From positions 558,001 to 622,000 of the forward strand of contig WOAB01000606.1 in NCBI GenBank assembly GCA_027886185.1: DNA of 64,000 nt. The letters are read 5' to 3'. Position 1 is the first letter of the stretch, and the number at the start of each line of letters is the position of its first letter. Positions 11,241 through 21,127 of the stretch are shown piece by piece. Source of the DNA: Rheum nobile. Taxonomy: Eukaryota; Streptophyta; Magnoliopsida; Caryophyllales; Polygonaceae. The notes under the pieces are model-generated. The model did not search any database. It had not been told where the DNA came from and saw only the letters and a list, made by a program, of their open reading frames with translations. The position numbers and the translations under genes are program-made.

Positions 11241-11781
11241 CTCAGGATTTCAATGATAGCCTTTTTTAAATTTTTGGCTTTTTCTCATTTTATATTCATT
11301 TTTCTCCTCAGCAGCGTAGCAAGTATAAAACTCCACCCCATGCTTAAACATTGCATTGTCCTCAATGTAATGAAAGACAAAAGAATAAAGCACAGGGAAA
11401 AGCAAAAAATAACTCACAACGTTGCCGAGTTGGCTTGGACACTTCCTTGTCGCTGGCGGTGTACTCATGAAAGCTCATGTCCTAGATGTCTGGCATCAAC
11501 GCCATTATCTTCATATGCCGTGCAACCATAAGAAACCACTGTAGGGTGTGGTGGTGATGTAGGAAATCAGGGTTGCATGACCTTCAAAAATAGGCCCAGA
11601 TGTCATCGTGGTTGGGCCCTGATGTACCTCCTCTCCAGCGGTCGACTGCAGGGCCATCATCGTTGCCAAGTAAAAGTAGGGTGAATGTAATCTTCCGTTA
11701 ACAACATGATGCGCACCTCTCCGTGGAGAATCTGGACAGCTGGGTAATTTTTATTTTATTTTTATTTTTTTGACTTTTTCT

Positions 11782-11849
11782 CCCCGTTTAAGGTCTTTTC
11801 GGGGTATCTTATTTTCGTCTTTTGCTCCCCGTTTAAGGTTTTTTCGGGG
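11782..11849 (-). other. Two CCCCG-loop-CGGGG hairpins
   Basis: The units at 11782-11804 and 11827-11849 have five-pair stems (CCCCG/CGGGG) and a loop with AAAACCTTAAA on the sense strand. The same words occur once in LARD2 at about 27169-27192, at the equivalent position behind the G+C-rich cassette. Function unknown. Confidence 0.55.
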
Positions 11850-11891
11850 CCCATTTTTTTCAATTTTTTTTTTTTTTTTACCTGCGAAAAT

Positions 11892-12015
11892 GCGGCGGTC
11901 GCCGTGAGGGGTGCGGCGGTCGCCGTAATTGCGGCGGTCGCCGTTTTTAGGTCGTAGCCAACTTGCTTGGCGAGGCATTTGCGGCGGTCGCCGTAAGGGG
12001 TGCGGCGGTCGCCGT
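11892..12015 (-). repeat. G+C-rich palindromic cassette of LARD1
   Basis: Five exact copies of GCGGCGGTCGCCGT start at 11892, 11913, 11931, 11981 and 12002. Each contains CGGCG-AC-CGCCG as an inverted pair. Together with the spacer word GTTGGCTACGA the cassette matches, in the same orientation, the cassette in the U3 of the solo LTR at 625-770. It occupies the same position as the different G+C-rich hairpins of LARD2 at 27243-27315. Confidence 0.8.
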
Positions 12016-12129
12016 GAACTCCATCTTCGTTTTTTCACTCTTCTTGCAGGTTAGTTCAACACAGAAGGGAAAAACAAAAAGAAAAACAACTGAATAAAGA
12101 CTAAGGGAAAGAAAGTAGACTACCTAACA

Positions 12130-12182
12130 TCGGGTTGCCTCCCGAACAGCGCCTTAGTTAATGTCGTGGCTCGACATACTAC
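12130..12182 (-). other. Conserved post-protease block ending GGGAGGCAACCC
   Basis: About 50 bp just after the protease stop read GTATGTCGAGCC..., then AAGGCGCTGTTCGGGAGGCA on the sense strand. LARD2 has the same block at 27434-27487, also just behind its protease ORF, with about 85 per cent identity by eye. The sequence is non-coding in both. Its position and conservation suggest a functional RNA or replication signal, or a relic of the lost pol start. Confidence 0.7.
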
Positions 12183-12192
12183 TCGAACAACT

Positions 12193-13017
12193 TCAATCGA
12201 TATCGTCAGGTTCCTTGGGAACCTTCTTAATCCATACCTCCTTTCTGAACCAATCATGGAAAGGTTTGAACCTTAGACCATGCTTCTTCTTCCTTGGCTT
12301 CTCCATCCTGACCTTCTTGGTCGCGTCTACCCCATGCTTAGATCGATCCGGGGGGTGTTTAACCTTAACTTCAGGGACCTGCACCAAAGAGGGAGCGAGC
12401 TTCTCGCTCGGAGTTAGCAGCAAAGGTGATTTACCTGGAAGCTCCGGAGGGCGCTTATAGCAAGCGTCCCACTCATCCACACATTCCTGCAAGTTAGTAA
12501 ATATAGCAATATCCAAGCTAGAATCAACAATAGGTGGTGTGTCATCTAGGTGGTCCTCATCAAAAACATCTTGCACCACAGGCTTAGGGATATCAATTGC
12601 ACACAAAGAATGGGCATCAGCAGGGGATTTCATGGCTTCATAGATGTTATAATTAATGGTTTGGCCATCAAAATCCATAGTCAAGGAACCAGTACTCACG
12701 TTGATCTTAGTGTTTGCAGTTTTCAAGAAGGGTTTCCCTAACAGAATAGGGGCTGCATGCATATCATGATCCATATCAAGCACATAGAAGTCAGCAGGAA
12801 AAGTAAGATCACCAACCCTAACCAAGACATCCTCCACAATCCCTATAGGATGCACACTAGATCTATCAGCTAACTGAATGGAAATATTGGTCGCATGTAT
12901 GGGTCCTAATCCTAAGGATTCACAAAGAGATGACGGTAAGACATTAATGGAAGCACCCAAATCTAACATAGCTTTGGGAAACTTGGTGCTTCCAATAGTG
13001 ACTGGGATGGTAAACAT
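12193..13017 (-). CDS. Retropepsin-domain protein of LARD1
   Basis: 274 residues starting eight bases after the primer site, with no gag in front. Residues about 1-120 form an aspartic protease fold with the Athila-type active site MLDLGASINVLP, the flap region and MLDLGASINVL-partner motif ILLGKPFLKT. The C-terminal 150 residues are acidic, then basic (KKKHGLRFKPFHDW), and resemble the end of the LARD2 protease ORF. The direct join of primer site to protease implies deletion of gag. It would cleave retroviral-like polyproteins if active; without gag or pol partners it probably does nothing in cis. Confidence 0.8.
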   Translation of the reverse strand: MFTIPVTIGSTKFPKAMLDLGASINVLPSSLCESLGLGPIHATNISIQLADRSSVHPIGIVEDVLVRVGDLTFPADFYVLDMDHDMHAAPILLGKPFLKTANTKINVSTGSLTMDFDGQTINYNIYEAMKSPADAHSLCAIDIPKPVVQDVFDEDHLDDTPPIVDSSLDIAIFTNLQECVDEWDACYKRPPELPGKSPLLLTPSEKLAPSLVQVPEVKVKHPPDRSKHGVDATKKVRMEKPRKKKHGLRFKPFHDWFRKEVWIKKVPKEPDDID

Positions 13018-13024
13018 ACCTGGG

Positions 13025-13042
13025 TCCCCGACAACGGCGCCA
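13025..13042 (-). promoter_or_regulatory. LARD1 primer binding site, tRNA-Asp type
   Basis: On the sense strand TGGCGCCGTTGTCGGGGA starts three bases after the 5' LTR. It is complementary to the 3' end of plant tRNA-Asp (ending CCCCGGCAACGGCGCCA) with one mismatch. This primer choice is characteristic of the Athila group of Ty3 elements. Confidence 0.85.
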
Positions 13043-13045
13043 ATT

Positions 13046-14430
13046 TGATAACAGCTTTTTGTCGTTCTAAAAACTGCTATGCAAAATATCCAAACAAACC
13101 TTAAACCGTAGTCCTAGGTAAGTACAGGTCGAATTCACAGGGAGGCGAATTCTATCTTAATATGCAATTTGTATGTCAAACTAAAGTAACCAAAGGGGGT
13201 TTTGATTGTTTTAAATAACTAAGCATGCAAAGGCAAGAATAAACTAAAGATGAATGAATTCAGTAATGGGAAAAGCACTTAGTCAAACAACATCCACTAT
13301 TCGTATGACAAGTTGATCATAGATACTCATTCAAAATCTCATGCAATGGAAATTCCAATTCCTTTTCAAATATAACTAATAGCACAACCAGATACTATTA
13401 GCACTAACTAATTAAATAACCCTGAAACTATCAAAATTCAGTTTAACAGCAGCCTTACGGATAGGAATATAGTTGGATACAATTCTAGCATAACACAACC
13501 AGATATTATCCTAGAATGTAAATCAATTCTCTTCTGCATAAGACTAGCACAACCAGATACTAGTACGATGCAGTTGCTACTCAGAAATAGATATGCTCAA
13601 CCAGTAACAATCTAGATCTAGCAATCAATCAATAACAATAAACCCTAGTTGCGTCCAATTAGAGATTATCAATATCAATCATAAACAACTTAAGCAAGAG
13701 AAAGATAAAAACCATGCAATAGATTAAGAACAAAAATCTCACAACTTAATCCAAACGAAAGCTTCAGCGTCTGACTAAGCCAGGGAGGCTTAGTTCTTCA
13801 TAACGTAGAACGTAGAAATTAGGGTTCCCAGAGATGATGATTGATTGGCCAACAAGCCTCCTTCAACCCTCTAATACTAAAGGAAAATAAATTCTGGAAT
13901 TAACCTAAAACGAAAGTAATAAAATAATAATAAAAATAATTAAAGGAAATTGGGAACTAATCCCGTCTTTGGCCTCTTCAATTCTCGCGAGCAGCTCGCA
14001 TCACGTGATGGCCCACACCATCTCGGCAGACACCTCGGCCCAGCTAGCGTCTTCGGCCCAACTCCAATTCAGCACATGCCGACATCAGCGTGACATCACG
14101 CTTCTTCACAATTCATTTCTTCAGCTTCACATTGACGCTGGCATCTTCACGTGGGCTCCAGCCACCAATTGGGCCTCTCCAGCTTGCTTCTCGCGGCATT
14201 TCACGTGGGCTGGGCTCCTTCAATTCACGCCACGCGGGAGGAGTTCTTCACTTGGGCTTTTCTCAATTGGGCCTTTTCCTCTAATTCGGCCCACCAATCA
14301 CGTGGCTTTTAATTAATTACCAAATTTCGCCCCCACACGCCATGCACATGAATGTGTCTAAATCTACCCGAATGACACCAATAAAACCTCTAATGACTCT
14401 TACTTAAGCCCTATAAAGTAGTGCTTATCA
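13046..14430 (-). repeat. LARD1 5' LTR with four G-boxes
   Basis: A 1385-bp LTR nearly identical to the partner copy. CACGTG boxes lie at 14002, 14148, 14202 and 14299, in what is the U3 (promoter) half on the sense strand. Such boxes are known binding sites for plant bZIP and bHLH regulators; regulation of this element is inference. Confidence 0.92.
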
Positions 14431-15837
14431 ATAACTCCAAGGGAAATTTGCGAAAGTAATCTCTGAATATGTACATATATATGCGGAAATACATTGCATC
14501 CATGCGTGCTCCTTAATTCTAAAACTATCCAAAAATAGCTCATAGACTGACAACATGATATAAAATGCAAATTAGTTATTAAACAATCAGTATTCTGAGA
14601 CGAAGCCGATCAAATAGTTTGTCGAGGAAGTCGTTATCTCATGTGAAAATAAGAATATCACGCAAAACAAAAGATAATATATCTAGTCATCTAGATAATA
14701 TATATCTAGTCATCTAGGAAAATAAGACTAACTTAACTAATGAAAAAAGCTACAAGAAACGGAGAAAGAGAAGATATAATATGGAGTAGTCAAAAGAAAA
14801 TTAGAAGAGCATTTTCAATTGTGATTAAATAGTACATTCCATAGTACCATTTTCATCACAAGCACCTATACATTAGATAAATCAGATAGAAAACTAATTT
14901 TTAGGCCACCTTATAACATAGAAAATTAATTTAGACAAAAAAACATAAATTATATACCTTTAGTAAAAGCAACACTACAAATATGCCCAAGTCAGATGTG
15001 AAAGGAATGAAAGAAAAAACCCTAGTTTTATAGGGAAGCTACGGATACGCGTGTCACATGATCAGGTACAGATCGCCACGTATCTTTTCAAATTTCATTC
15101 TATTCTATGGCTTATTCTATGGGCTGCGTAGCCCAACCCAGCATAAGCAATTTTGTGCAATTTTTGGGTGTAAAACAGGGTCGATTTGGGAGTCACTTCG
15201 ATGTCCCTCGGAAACAATTCAAGACTATTCAAGGGTCAATTTCTAATAATTGGAGTACAATACAATGGATGGTGTGAATATATGTAAGAAAAAATGGCTC
15301 GGAATGGGTTTTTCATGTGGTCAAACTACACACCATATAACTATGATCTGACTTTGTTTTAGGCAATGGAATTTTCAGAAGCCCACGAGCAAGATTTGTT
15401 TGCCTCGCTTACAGGTCAAACAAAGACTGAACACAGCAAGGCCGATGCCTTTTGGTGATGCAAGGTTCTTTCGAAGATGGGTCGTCGAAGCTGAGCTCCT
15501 CTACCGTTGTCGGTAGAGCTCGTCAAAATGGCGGATCCTCCATTGTTATGTTGAACAAACGGGTCACTTTCGGAGATGCGTCAATGTACCTCGGGGAGAT
15601 GGTTCAGGATGATTAGAGTCTTTTTATAGTGTTTCAACTACAAACCGCAAGACTGTGTGGTCGGATTTACAAAAGGATTACCTTTCAGGGGTTTTTTTAT
15701 GTGGTCAAACAATACAACATATAACTATAATCTAAATTGGTTTCTTGTCTGTTCAGAAGATAAGGTGTTCAAAGGTCACCTATGTTTAGCGGCCATAGTT
15801 ATTATCTTCTCGTATGAGTTACTCCATAGAAAGACGT
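14431..15837. other. Unassigned sequence with local duplication
   Basis: No gene is recognised. Two stretches about 385 bp apart are similar: 15304-15350 and 15690-15735 share TTATGTGGTCAAAC and ATATAACTAT words, and 15165-15200 loosely matches 15548-15585. This suggests a diverged tandem duplication. The sequence continues at 20678 beyond the copia insertion. Confidence 0.4.
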
Positions 15838-16070
15838 TAACAGAATTGATAATTCGATCTGGATTAGGAATTGAGAAAGGGAGAGATTGAAAGGTAGTAT
15901 GATCGTTTCCTTGACATTGATAATTAAGGGATGAAGATGATAATCCTTACAGACACATACAAGGCCTTATATAACAGATAATTAAGAGATGAATTAGTAA
16001 CCGAAGTCCCGCCATCTTCTGCTGGGTTAATGACTAATTCAATCTTCACTCTCATTAATACTGCATAACA
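15838..16070 (-). repeat. 3' LTR of copia element and adjoining purine tract
   Basis: A 233-bp copy of the LTR. Directly inside it on the sense strand is GCGGGGGGGG (16071-16080), a clear polypurine tract for plus-strand priming. Confidence 0.9.
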
Positions 16071-16126
16071 CCCCCCCCGCAAGCTGGAGCAGGGATGTCC
16101 AAAAACATGCCCAGCTTGGAAAGCAA

Positions 16127-17212
16127 CTAGCGAAGTTGTGCAGACGGCAAAACTTTGGTCAAAACATCAGCAAGTTGATGTTGAGTGGGAAGAAAAGCGA
16201 GCTCCAAAAGGCCATCCATGACCTTCTCTCTTGTGAAGTGGCAGTCGATTTCTATACGTTTTGTTCTCTCATGGAACACCGGATTTTTTGCGATGTGTAG
16301 AGCTGATTTATTATCACAATGAAGTGTGACAGGTGTAAGAGAAGAAACACCAAGTTCAGTAAGCAGCCCTACTAACCAAGTGATTTCAGATGCAGCCTGC
16401 GACATAGCCCTGTATTCGGCCTCGAAAGAGCTGCGCAAGACTGTAGCTTGCTTCTTCGAACGCCAAGAGATAGGATTAGGTCCAAATAACAGAACATAAC
16501 CTGTAACGGACCTGCGCGTCATGGGGCAAGCAGCCCAATCCGAATCAGAGAAAGCCTGTAAAGTAAGAGCCTCACCAAGTTGAAATAAGACACCATATGA
16601 CAGAGTGCCTTGAACATATCGCAGGACAAGATTGAGAGCTTGGAGATGTGCCTCACGATGATGTTGAAGAAATTGACTCAAGGTCTGAACAACAAAGGAA
16701 AGATCCGGCCGGGTATTAGTAAGGTAGTTGAGTTTCCCAACTAAACTTCGATAATGAGCTGGATCGGAAAGTAACGCACTAGGATCATCTGTAGTGAGTT
16801 TGTAGTTCAAAGGCAATGGTGTGACGCAGGAAGAAACGTCTCCCAACTGAGCATCCGACAGCAATTCAGAAGCAAACTTCCTTTGGGATAAAAGCACCTT
16901 ATCTGCCAAGTATTGAACCTCCATGCCCAGAAAATAATGCAGCCGTCCCAAGTCCCTTATGCTGAACAAAGAGTGAAGGGTGGCCTTAAGATGTTGAATG
17001 ACAGTCTGATTAGTGCCGGTAACCAGAATGTCATCAACATAAACAGCAACAAGCACAATATTTGATCCCGAGGTCTTAAGAAACAGTGAAGAATCATACT
17101 TTGATTGAACAAAATCAATATTTTGGAGAGTAGAAGCCAGCTTGTGGTACCACTGTCTTGAAGCCTGTTTAAGACCATACAGTGATTTCTTAAGGCGACA
17201 AACCTGATGCAA
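16127..17212 (-). CDS. Copia reverse transcriptase C-part and RNase H
   Basis: 361 residues in frame with the upstream pol piece. VCRLKKSLYGLKQ, the catalytic LVAVYVDDILVTG and LHYFLGMEV belong to the polymerase; RPDLSFVVQTLSQF and the RNase H part with DSDWAACPMTRRS, SSFEAEYRAM and HCDNKSALHIAKNP follow. All main catalytic residues are present. It ends just inside the polypurine tract, the normal place for copia pol. Confidence 0.9.
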   Translation of the reverse strand: MHQVCRLKKSLYGLKQASRQWYHKLASTLQNIDFVQSKYDSSLFLKTSGSNIVLVAVYVDDILVTGTNQTVIQHLKATLHSLFSIRDLGRLHYFLGMEVQYLADKVLLSQRKFASELLSDAQLGDVSSCVTPLPLNYKLTTDDPSALLSDPAHYRSLVGKLNYLTNTRPDLSFVVQTLSQFLQHHREAHLQALNLVLRYVQGTLSYGVLFQLGEALTLQAFSDSDWAACPMTRRSVTGYVLLFGPNPISWRSKKQATVLRSSFEAEYRAMSQAASEITWLVGLLTELGVSSLTPVTLHCDNKSALHIAKNPVFHERTKRIEIDCHFTREKVMDGLLELAFLPTQHQLADVLTKVLPSAQLR

Positions 17213-17224
17213 AGGATTTGGGAG

Positions 17225-19939
17225 TCACTCTGTCATTGTCATGTAAACTTCCTCAAGCAAATCCCCATGAAAAAATGCGTTGTTTACATCTAATTGATAG
17301 ATTTCCCAGCCTTTAGAGACAGCCAAAGCAAGCAAAGTTCTGATGGTCGTCATCCGCACAACAGGAGAAAAAGTCTCCTCATAATCCATACCATACCTCT
17401 GTGTATACCCCTTTGCCACAAGTCGGGCTTTAAACCTCTCAACAGTACCATCGGATTTAAGCTTCACTTTATAGACCCAGCGACAGCCTATGGTCTTTTT
17501 GCCCGCAGGTAAGACAACAGAATCCCATGTGTTGTTAGCTTGTAAAGCCTGCAACTCCCTTTGCATAGCCTCGACCCACCGAGGACTCTTAGAAGCTTGC
17601 AAGTATGTGTTTGGCTCAGAAATGGATGTAACAGGGGGCATAGCTGCAGCGGAAAAACAAAAGGGAGTGGCCAAAGAAGTGACAAAACCATAGAGTAATG
17701 GGAATTGCTCAACTGGTAATGCACAGTTGCACACAAAATCCTGCAAATAAGAAGGGGGTTTATGTGGTCTACTGGACTGTCTTGTGGGCAAGATAGGTGG
17801 AGACACAGTAGTAGGAGGGGATGAGTCATGAGCTTGCGGGGAAGACGACGTATCAGGCAGTTGGGTGGTCTCTACGTCTTGCTGAAAGTCTATAGGGATG
17901 GGTTCAAAAGTCTCCTCTGAATAAGTGTGGGGATGAACAATGGGTAACATAGGACTAGCAACATCCCCCGTTTCCTGCACTTGTAAAGGAAATACCTGTT
18001 CATGAAATATGATGTCTCGTGTAAGAAAAACCTTATTGGTTTTGAGATCAAGAACTCTATATCCCTTCACTCCAGCGGGATAACCCAGGAATAAGCAAAG
18101 CTGACTGCGTGCATCAAACTTCTTCCTGTGTGCTTGAGTGGTCCCGACAAAGCAGAGACACCCGAATGGTTTCAGATACTCATACACTGGTGCAACACCA
18201 TACAACGTCTCAAAAGGAGTTTTGAAGTGCAATGAGGAGAGAGGATATCTATTAATAAGATATGTTGCATGAAGAATAGTCTCACCCCAAAAAGATTGTG
18301 GCAACTTTGACTGAAATAGCAAGGCCCGAGCAGTCTCTAAAAGGTGTTGGTGCTTTCTTTCAACTACACCGTTTTGCTGGGGTGTTCCCACACAAGAAAC
18401 TTGATGCAAAATCCCTTTCATATCATAGAACTCCTTGGCTGAATGACTACAGAATTCCCCTCCATTATCAGACCTTATTATCTTGACAATTGTATCGAAC
18501 TGCTTCTCAACAAAAGTAACAAAAGCCTTTAGAATTGGAAAAGCATTGCTCTTATGAGAGAGCAAGTGCGTCCACGTGGTCCTGGTATAATCATCCACAA
18601 CAGTGATAAAAAATCTGAACCCATTATAAGTAGTGACAGAATAGGGTCCCCAAATGTCAACATGTATCATTTGGAAGGCAAAAGTGTTCTTAATAGAGCT
18701 TACAGGAAAAGGTCCTCTTTGCTGCCTAGCTTTAGGACAAATAGTGCATAATGGAGTTTTAGAAGAGTCAAAGCTCTTTACAAAAGGTAGCCTATGCATC
18801 TGGCTATAGGGAATGTGGCCTAGCCTTAAATGCCAAAGTTCTAGGTCCTTATTACAAGCATTAGCAATGGGGAAAAATTGCTGAGACTTGTGAAAAGAAG
18901 ATCTTGCATTGCCCGTGTTTGAGTGAGAGGTGGTGAGATAAAGCCCCTTGTTTTGCTCACCAAGAACCCGAGACATGTTCATTGAAAGGCCCTGAACAAT
19001 AAAGCATTGAGAAGGTGTGAATAAAAGGTTGACATTTAGGTTCTTTGTAAGGTGTGAGACTGAAAGAAGATTGAAGGTAAATTCGGGCACATGTAACACA
19101 TTACTGATGGTAAATTTATCATGTAGATGCACTGTTCCTACATGTTTGATTTCCCTTCTGCTTCCGTCAGGCATAGCAATATATTCAGTCTCATGTAATG
19201 CAGTGTAACTCTCAAATAATGATAAGTGTGGAGTGATGTGATGAGTTGCCCCACTATCTATGACCCAACAATGTGAATCAACATGAGCTAAAAGACTGAA
19301 ATGTGTACCTGCCATCATGCTTGCCTTATTCACTCCAGAATCGAAAACATCAGTTCGACTGAGTAGAACAAATAGCTTGTCATACTGTTCTTTGGTGAGA
19401 ATTGATTCCTTGTTGTCAGCGACAGAAGAAGAACCAGCAGGTTCTCTAGAATCAGTTCCAAGACTGCTACTAGCAGCATTAGCAGACCCCCTTTGGTGGT
19501 CCTGAGGTCGTTCTCTATCATCCCGCGGAGGATAACCATGTATTTTGAAACATCTCTCAATAGTGTGCCCTGGAACCTTGCAATGATCACAGAAAAACAT
19601 GGATTTTCTATCACCACTAGAATTGCTTCTGCCTTCTCGGCCTCTTCCTGAATTACCTCTCCCCGATCCATTGAAACTCCTCTGATATGAGTTCAAAGCA
19701 GTAGAATCACTCCCTATATTAGACACTGACTTCAACTCTCTCTGTTTCTCATCTTGCAGAACAAGTTGATATGTCTCATTAATCCTAGGAGTAGGTTTCA
19801 TCATCAGGATATTAGATCTCACAAGGTTGTAAGCATCATTCAAGCCAACCAAAAACTGCACAACTTGCTGATTGTAAAGAAATTGAGGCAAAGATCCAAC
19901 AATTCCACACGAGACACAACTCGGCATCTCAACAAGCAC
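17225..19939 (-). CDS. Copia gag C-terminus, protease, integrase, reverse transcriptase N-part
   Basis: 904 codons in the same frame as the gag piece. In order: CCHC zinc knuckle CDHCKVPGHTIERC, protease motif WVIDSGATHHIT, pre-integrase LWHLRLGH, integrase with HVDIWG, IRSDNGGEF and QQNGVVER supplying the D-D-E triad, then the reverse transcriptase start (RFKARLVAKGYTQ, LDVNNAFFHGDL). It stops at an in-frame TGA (17225-17227) before LPNPLHQVCRLKK. The first codon listed is GTG because translation really continues from gag across the nonsense codon. Confidence 0.9.
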   Translation of the reverse strand: MLVEMPSCVSCGIVGSLPQFLYNQQVVQFLVGLNDAYNLVRSNILMMKPTPRINETYQLVLQDEKQRELKSVSNIGSDSTALNSYQRSFNGSGRGNSGRGREGRSNSSGDRKSMFFCDHCKVPGHTIERCFKIHGYPPRDDRERPQDHQRGSANAASSSLGTDSREPAGSSSVADNKESILTKEQYDKLFVLLSRTDVFDSGVNKASMMAGTHFSLLAHVDSHCWVIDSGATHHITPHLSLFESYTALHETEYIAMPDGSRREIKHVGTVHLHDKFTISNVLHVPEFTFNLLSVSHLTKNLNVNLLFTPSQCFIVQGLSMNMSRVLGEQNKGLYLTTSHSNTGNARSSFHKSQQFFPIANACNKDLELWHLRLGHIPYSQMHRLPFVKSFDSSKTPLCTICPKARQQRGPFPVSSIKNTFAFQMIHVDIWGPYSVTTYNGFRFFITVVDDYTRTTWTHLLSHKSNAFPILKAFVTFVEKQFDTIVKIIRSDNGGEFCSHSAKEFYDMKGILHQVSCVGTPQQNGVVERKHQHLLETARALLFQSKLPQSFWGETILHATYLINRYPLSSLHFKTPFETLYGVAPVYEYLKPFGCLCFVGTTQAHRKKFDARSQLCLFLGYPAGVKGYRVLDLKTNKVFLTRDIIFHEQVFPLQVQETGDVASPMLPIVHPHTYSEETFEPIPIDFQQDVETTQLPDTSSSPQAHDSSPPTTVSPPILPTRQSSRPHKPPSYLQDFVCNCALPVEQFPLLYGFVTSLATPFCFSAAAMPPVTSISEPNTYLQASKSPRWVEAMQRELQALQANNTWDSVVLPAGKKTIGCRWVYKVKLKSDGTVERFKARLVAKGYTQRYGMDYEETFSPVVRMTTIRTLLALAVSKGWEIYQLDVNNAFFHGDLLEEVYMTMTE

Positions 19940-19951
19940 TATGTATTCATC

Positions 19952-20440
19952 TCACAGTTTCTTAAACTTCGTAAAATAAGCACTGATGCTAAGATTTCCT
20001 TGAGAAACAGTGAATAATTCTTTCTGTACCTGGAAAATACGAGCACAACTCGGAGTGCCGAATCTCATCTGCAAATCGTTCCACACTTGATCTGCGGTAT
20101 CACAGTAAACGAGAGTTTCCTCGATGTCCTTGTCAACCGAGTGAAACAGCCAAGCCATCACCATATTGTTGCAGCGCTCCCACTGCGAAAATAGCGGAGA
20201 AGACGGAGTTGGCTTCGTGTAGTTCCCTCGGACAAAATGCAATTTGTTCTTCGCACCGAGAGAGACTTCCACCGATCTCCTCCAGTGATAGTAATTCCTA
20301 TCATTCAATTTTTGTGTAGTCAAGACATAGTGAGGATGATCCGAGTGATGTAGGAGCAACACATCATTCGGGTCTAGGGGTTGAGACCCTGTTTCGTCAT
20401 CAACCTTTTTAGATACTTCAGCTTCTTTGGTTTCCACCAT
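19952..20440 (-). pseudogene. Copia gag, N-terminal part
   Basis: 162 residues up to an in-frame TGA at 19952-19954. The region HPHYVLTTQKLNDRNYYHW followed by a VEVSLGAKNK segment and LQMRFG is the usual copia gag pattern (binding of the capsid helices, then the UBN2-type domain). After KFKKL the frame continues with DEY, where copia gag proteins normally have a tryptophan, so TGG-to-TGA is likely. The start was chosen because the ATG sits exactly at the LTR border. Confidence 0.85.
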
Positions 20441-20672
20441 AACAGAATTGATAATTCGATCTGGATTAGGAATTGAGAAAGGGAGAGATTGAAAGGTAGT
20501 ATAATCGTTTCCTTGACATTGATAATTAAGGGATGAAGATGATAATCCTTACAGACACATACAAGGCCTTATATAACAGATAATTAAGAGATGAATTAGT
20601 AACCGAAGTCCCGCCATCTTCTGCTGGGTTAATGACTAATTCAATCTTCACTCTCATTAATACTGCATAACA
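20440..20672 (-). repeat. 5' LTR of copia element, no leader before gag
   Basis: A 233-bp LTR. Its sense strand starts TGTTATGC and ends CTGTTA, so the 3' end is TA rather than the usual CA. The gag start codon uses the last LTR base plus the next two, so the expected primer site (TGGTGGAAACC, which begins with the required TGG) overlaps the first gag codons. It does not match initiator tRNA-Met beyond TGGT. Confidence 0.85.
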
Positions 20673-21127
20673 GACGTCAATTCAGGGCTCATATAATAAT
20701 GTTTGGAGTTATTATTCATGGAGTTGAGTGAGACTTATTGAAGTTGATTTTCCTACCACACCCTCCGAAAACTGTATTCGAAATCACAGGTAGTTGCCGT
20801 ATCCTCCCATTGCAAAAAGAACAACAGTCTGCAAGTTTTAACCAAATAATTCAATTGGGATTGAAATATGATGAGAAATTTTGTAGTTTTTGAGAGGGAA
20901 ATGTGGTAATTTACCATGTTGCCAGGGTGACCCCAATGCATCAGCCAATCAGGGAGGTTCAATGACTTCACAATCTCCACAAATGGGAGACTTGTGTATA
21001 TTACAAGAACCCAATTGCATTTAACCCCAAACGCAGAAAATTGTGGCCAACTACAACTTTTCCTTCTCTATATAGTGCAGTATGTTACATAATATGGAAT
21101 TGGATCAATTGATCATAGCTACCCTAA
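20673..21127. other. Unassigned sequence between two elements
   Basis: It resumes the host sequence of 15837 and runs to the start of the next LTR. No gene or repeat was identified. Confidence 0.5.

Larger units (their letters stand above)
9319..14430 (-). mobile_element. LARD1: Athila-like non-autonomous Ty3 element
   Basis: A 5112-bp element with two 1385-bp LTRs that differ at only about a dozen places. Flanks are ATAGC on the left and ATAAC on the right, a 5-bp duplication with one mismatch. Sense-strand order is 5' LTR, tRNA-Asp primer site, a protease-domain ORF, non-coding blocks, purine tract, 3' LTR. Most of gag, reverse transcriptase, RNase H and integrase are absent, so it depends on a helper. 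Its closest relative here is LARD2, with which it shares protease and non-coding blocks but not LTR sequence. Confidence 0.9.
15838..20672 (-). mobile_element. Nearly complete Ty1/copia element
   Basis: A 4835-bp element with 233-bp LTRs (15838-16070 and 20440-20672) that differ at about one base, and a perfect 5-bp duplication GACGT (15833-15837 and 20673-20677). Sense order is gag, zinc knuckle, protease, integrase, reverse transcriptase, RNase H, the copia order. Only two in-frame stop codons interrupt an otherwise continuous gag-pol frame. LTR identity points to a recent insertion. Confidence 0.95.

Noticed and set aside
11751..12038. 95-residue lysine/arginine-rich frame
   Set aside because: It is generated by the GCGGCGGTCGCCG cassette and the AAAACCTTAAACGGG repeats; no conserved protein pattern.
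13025..13042. tRNA gene at the tRNA-Asp-like sequences (13025 and 30306)
   Set aside because: Only the 18 bases complementary to a tRNA 3' end are present, next to LTRs; these are primer sites.
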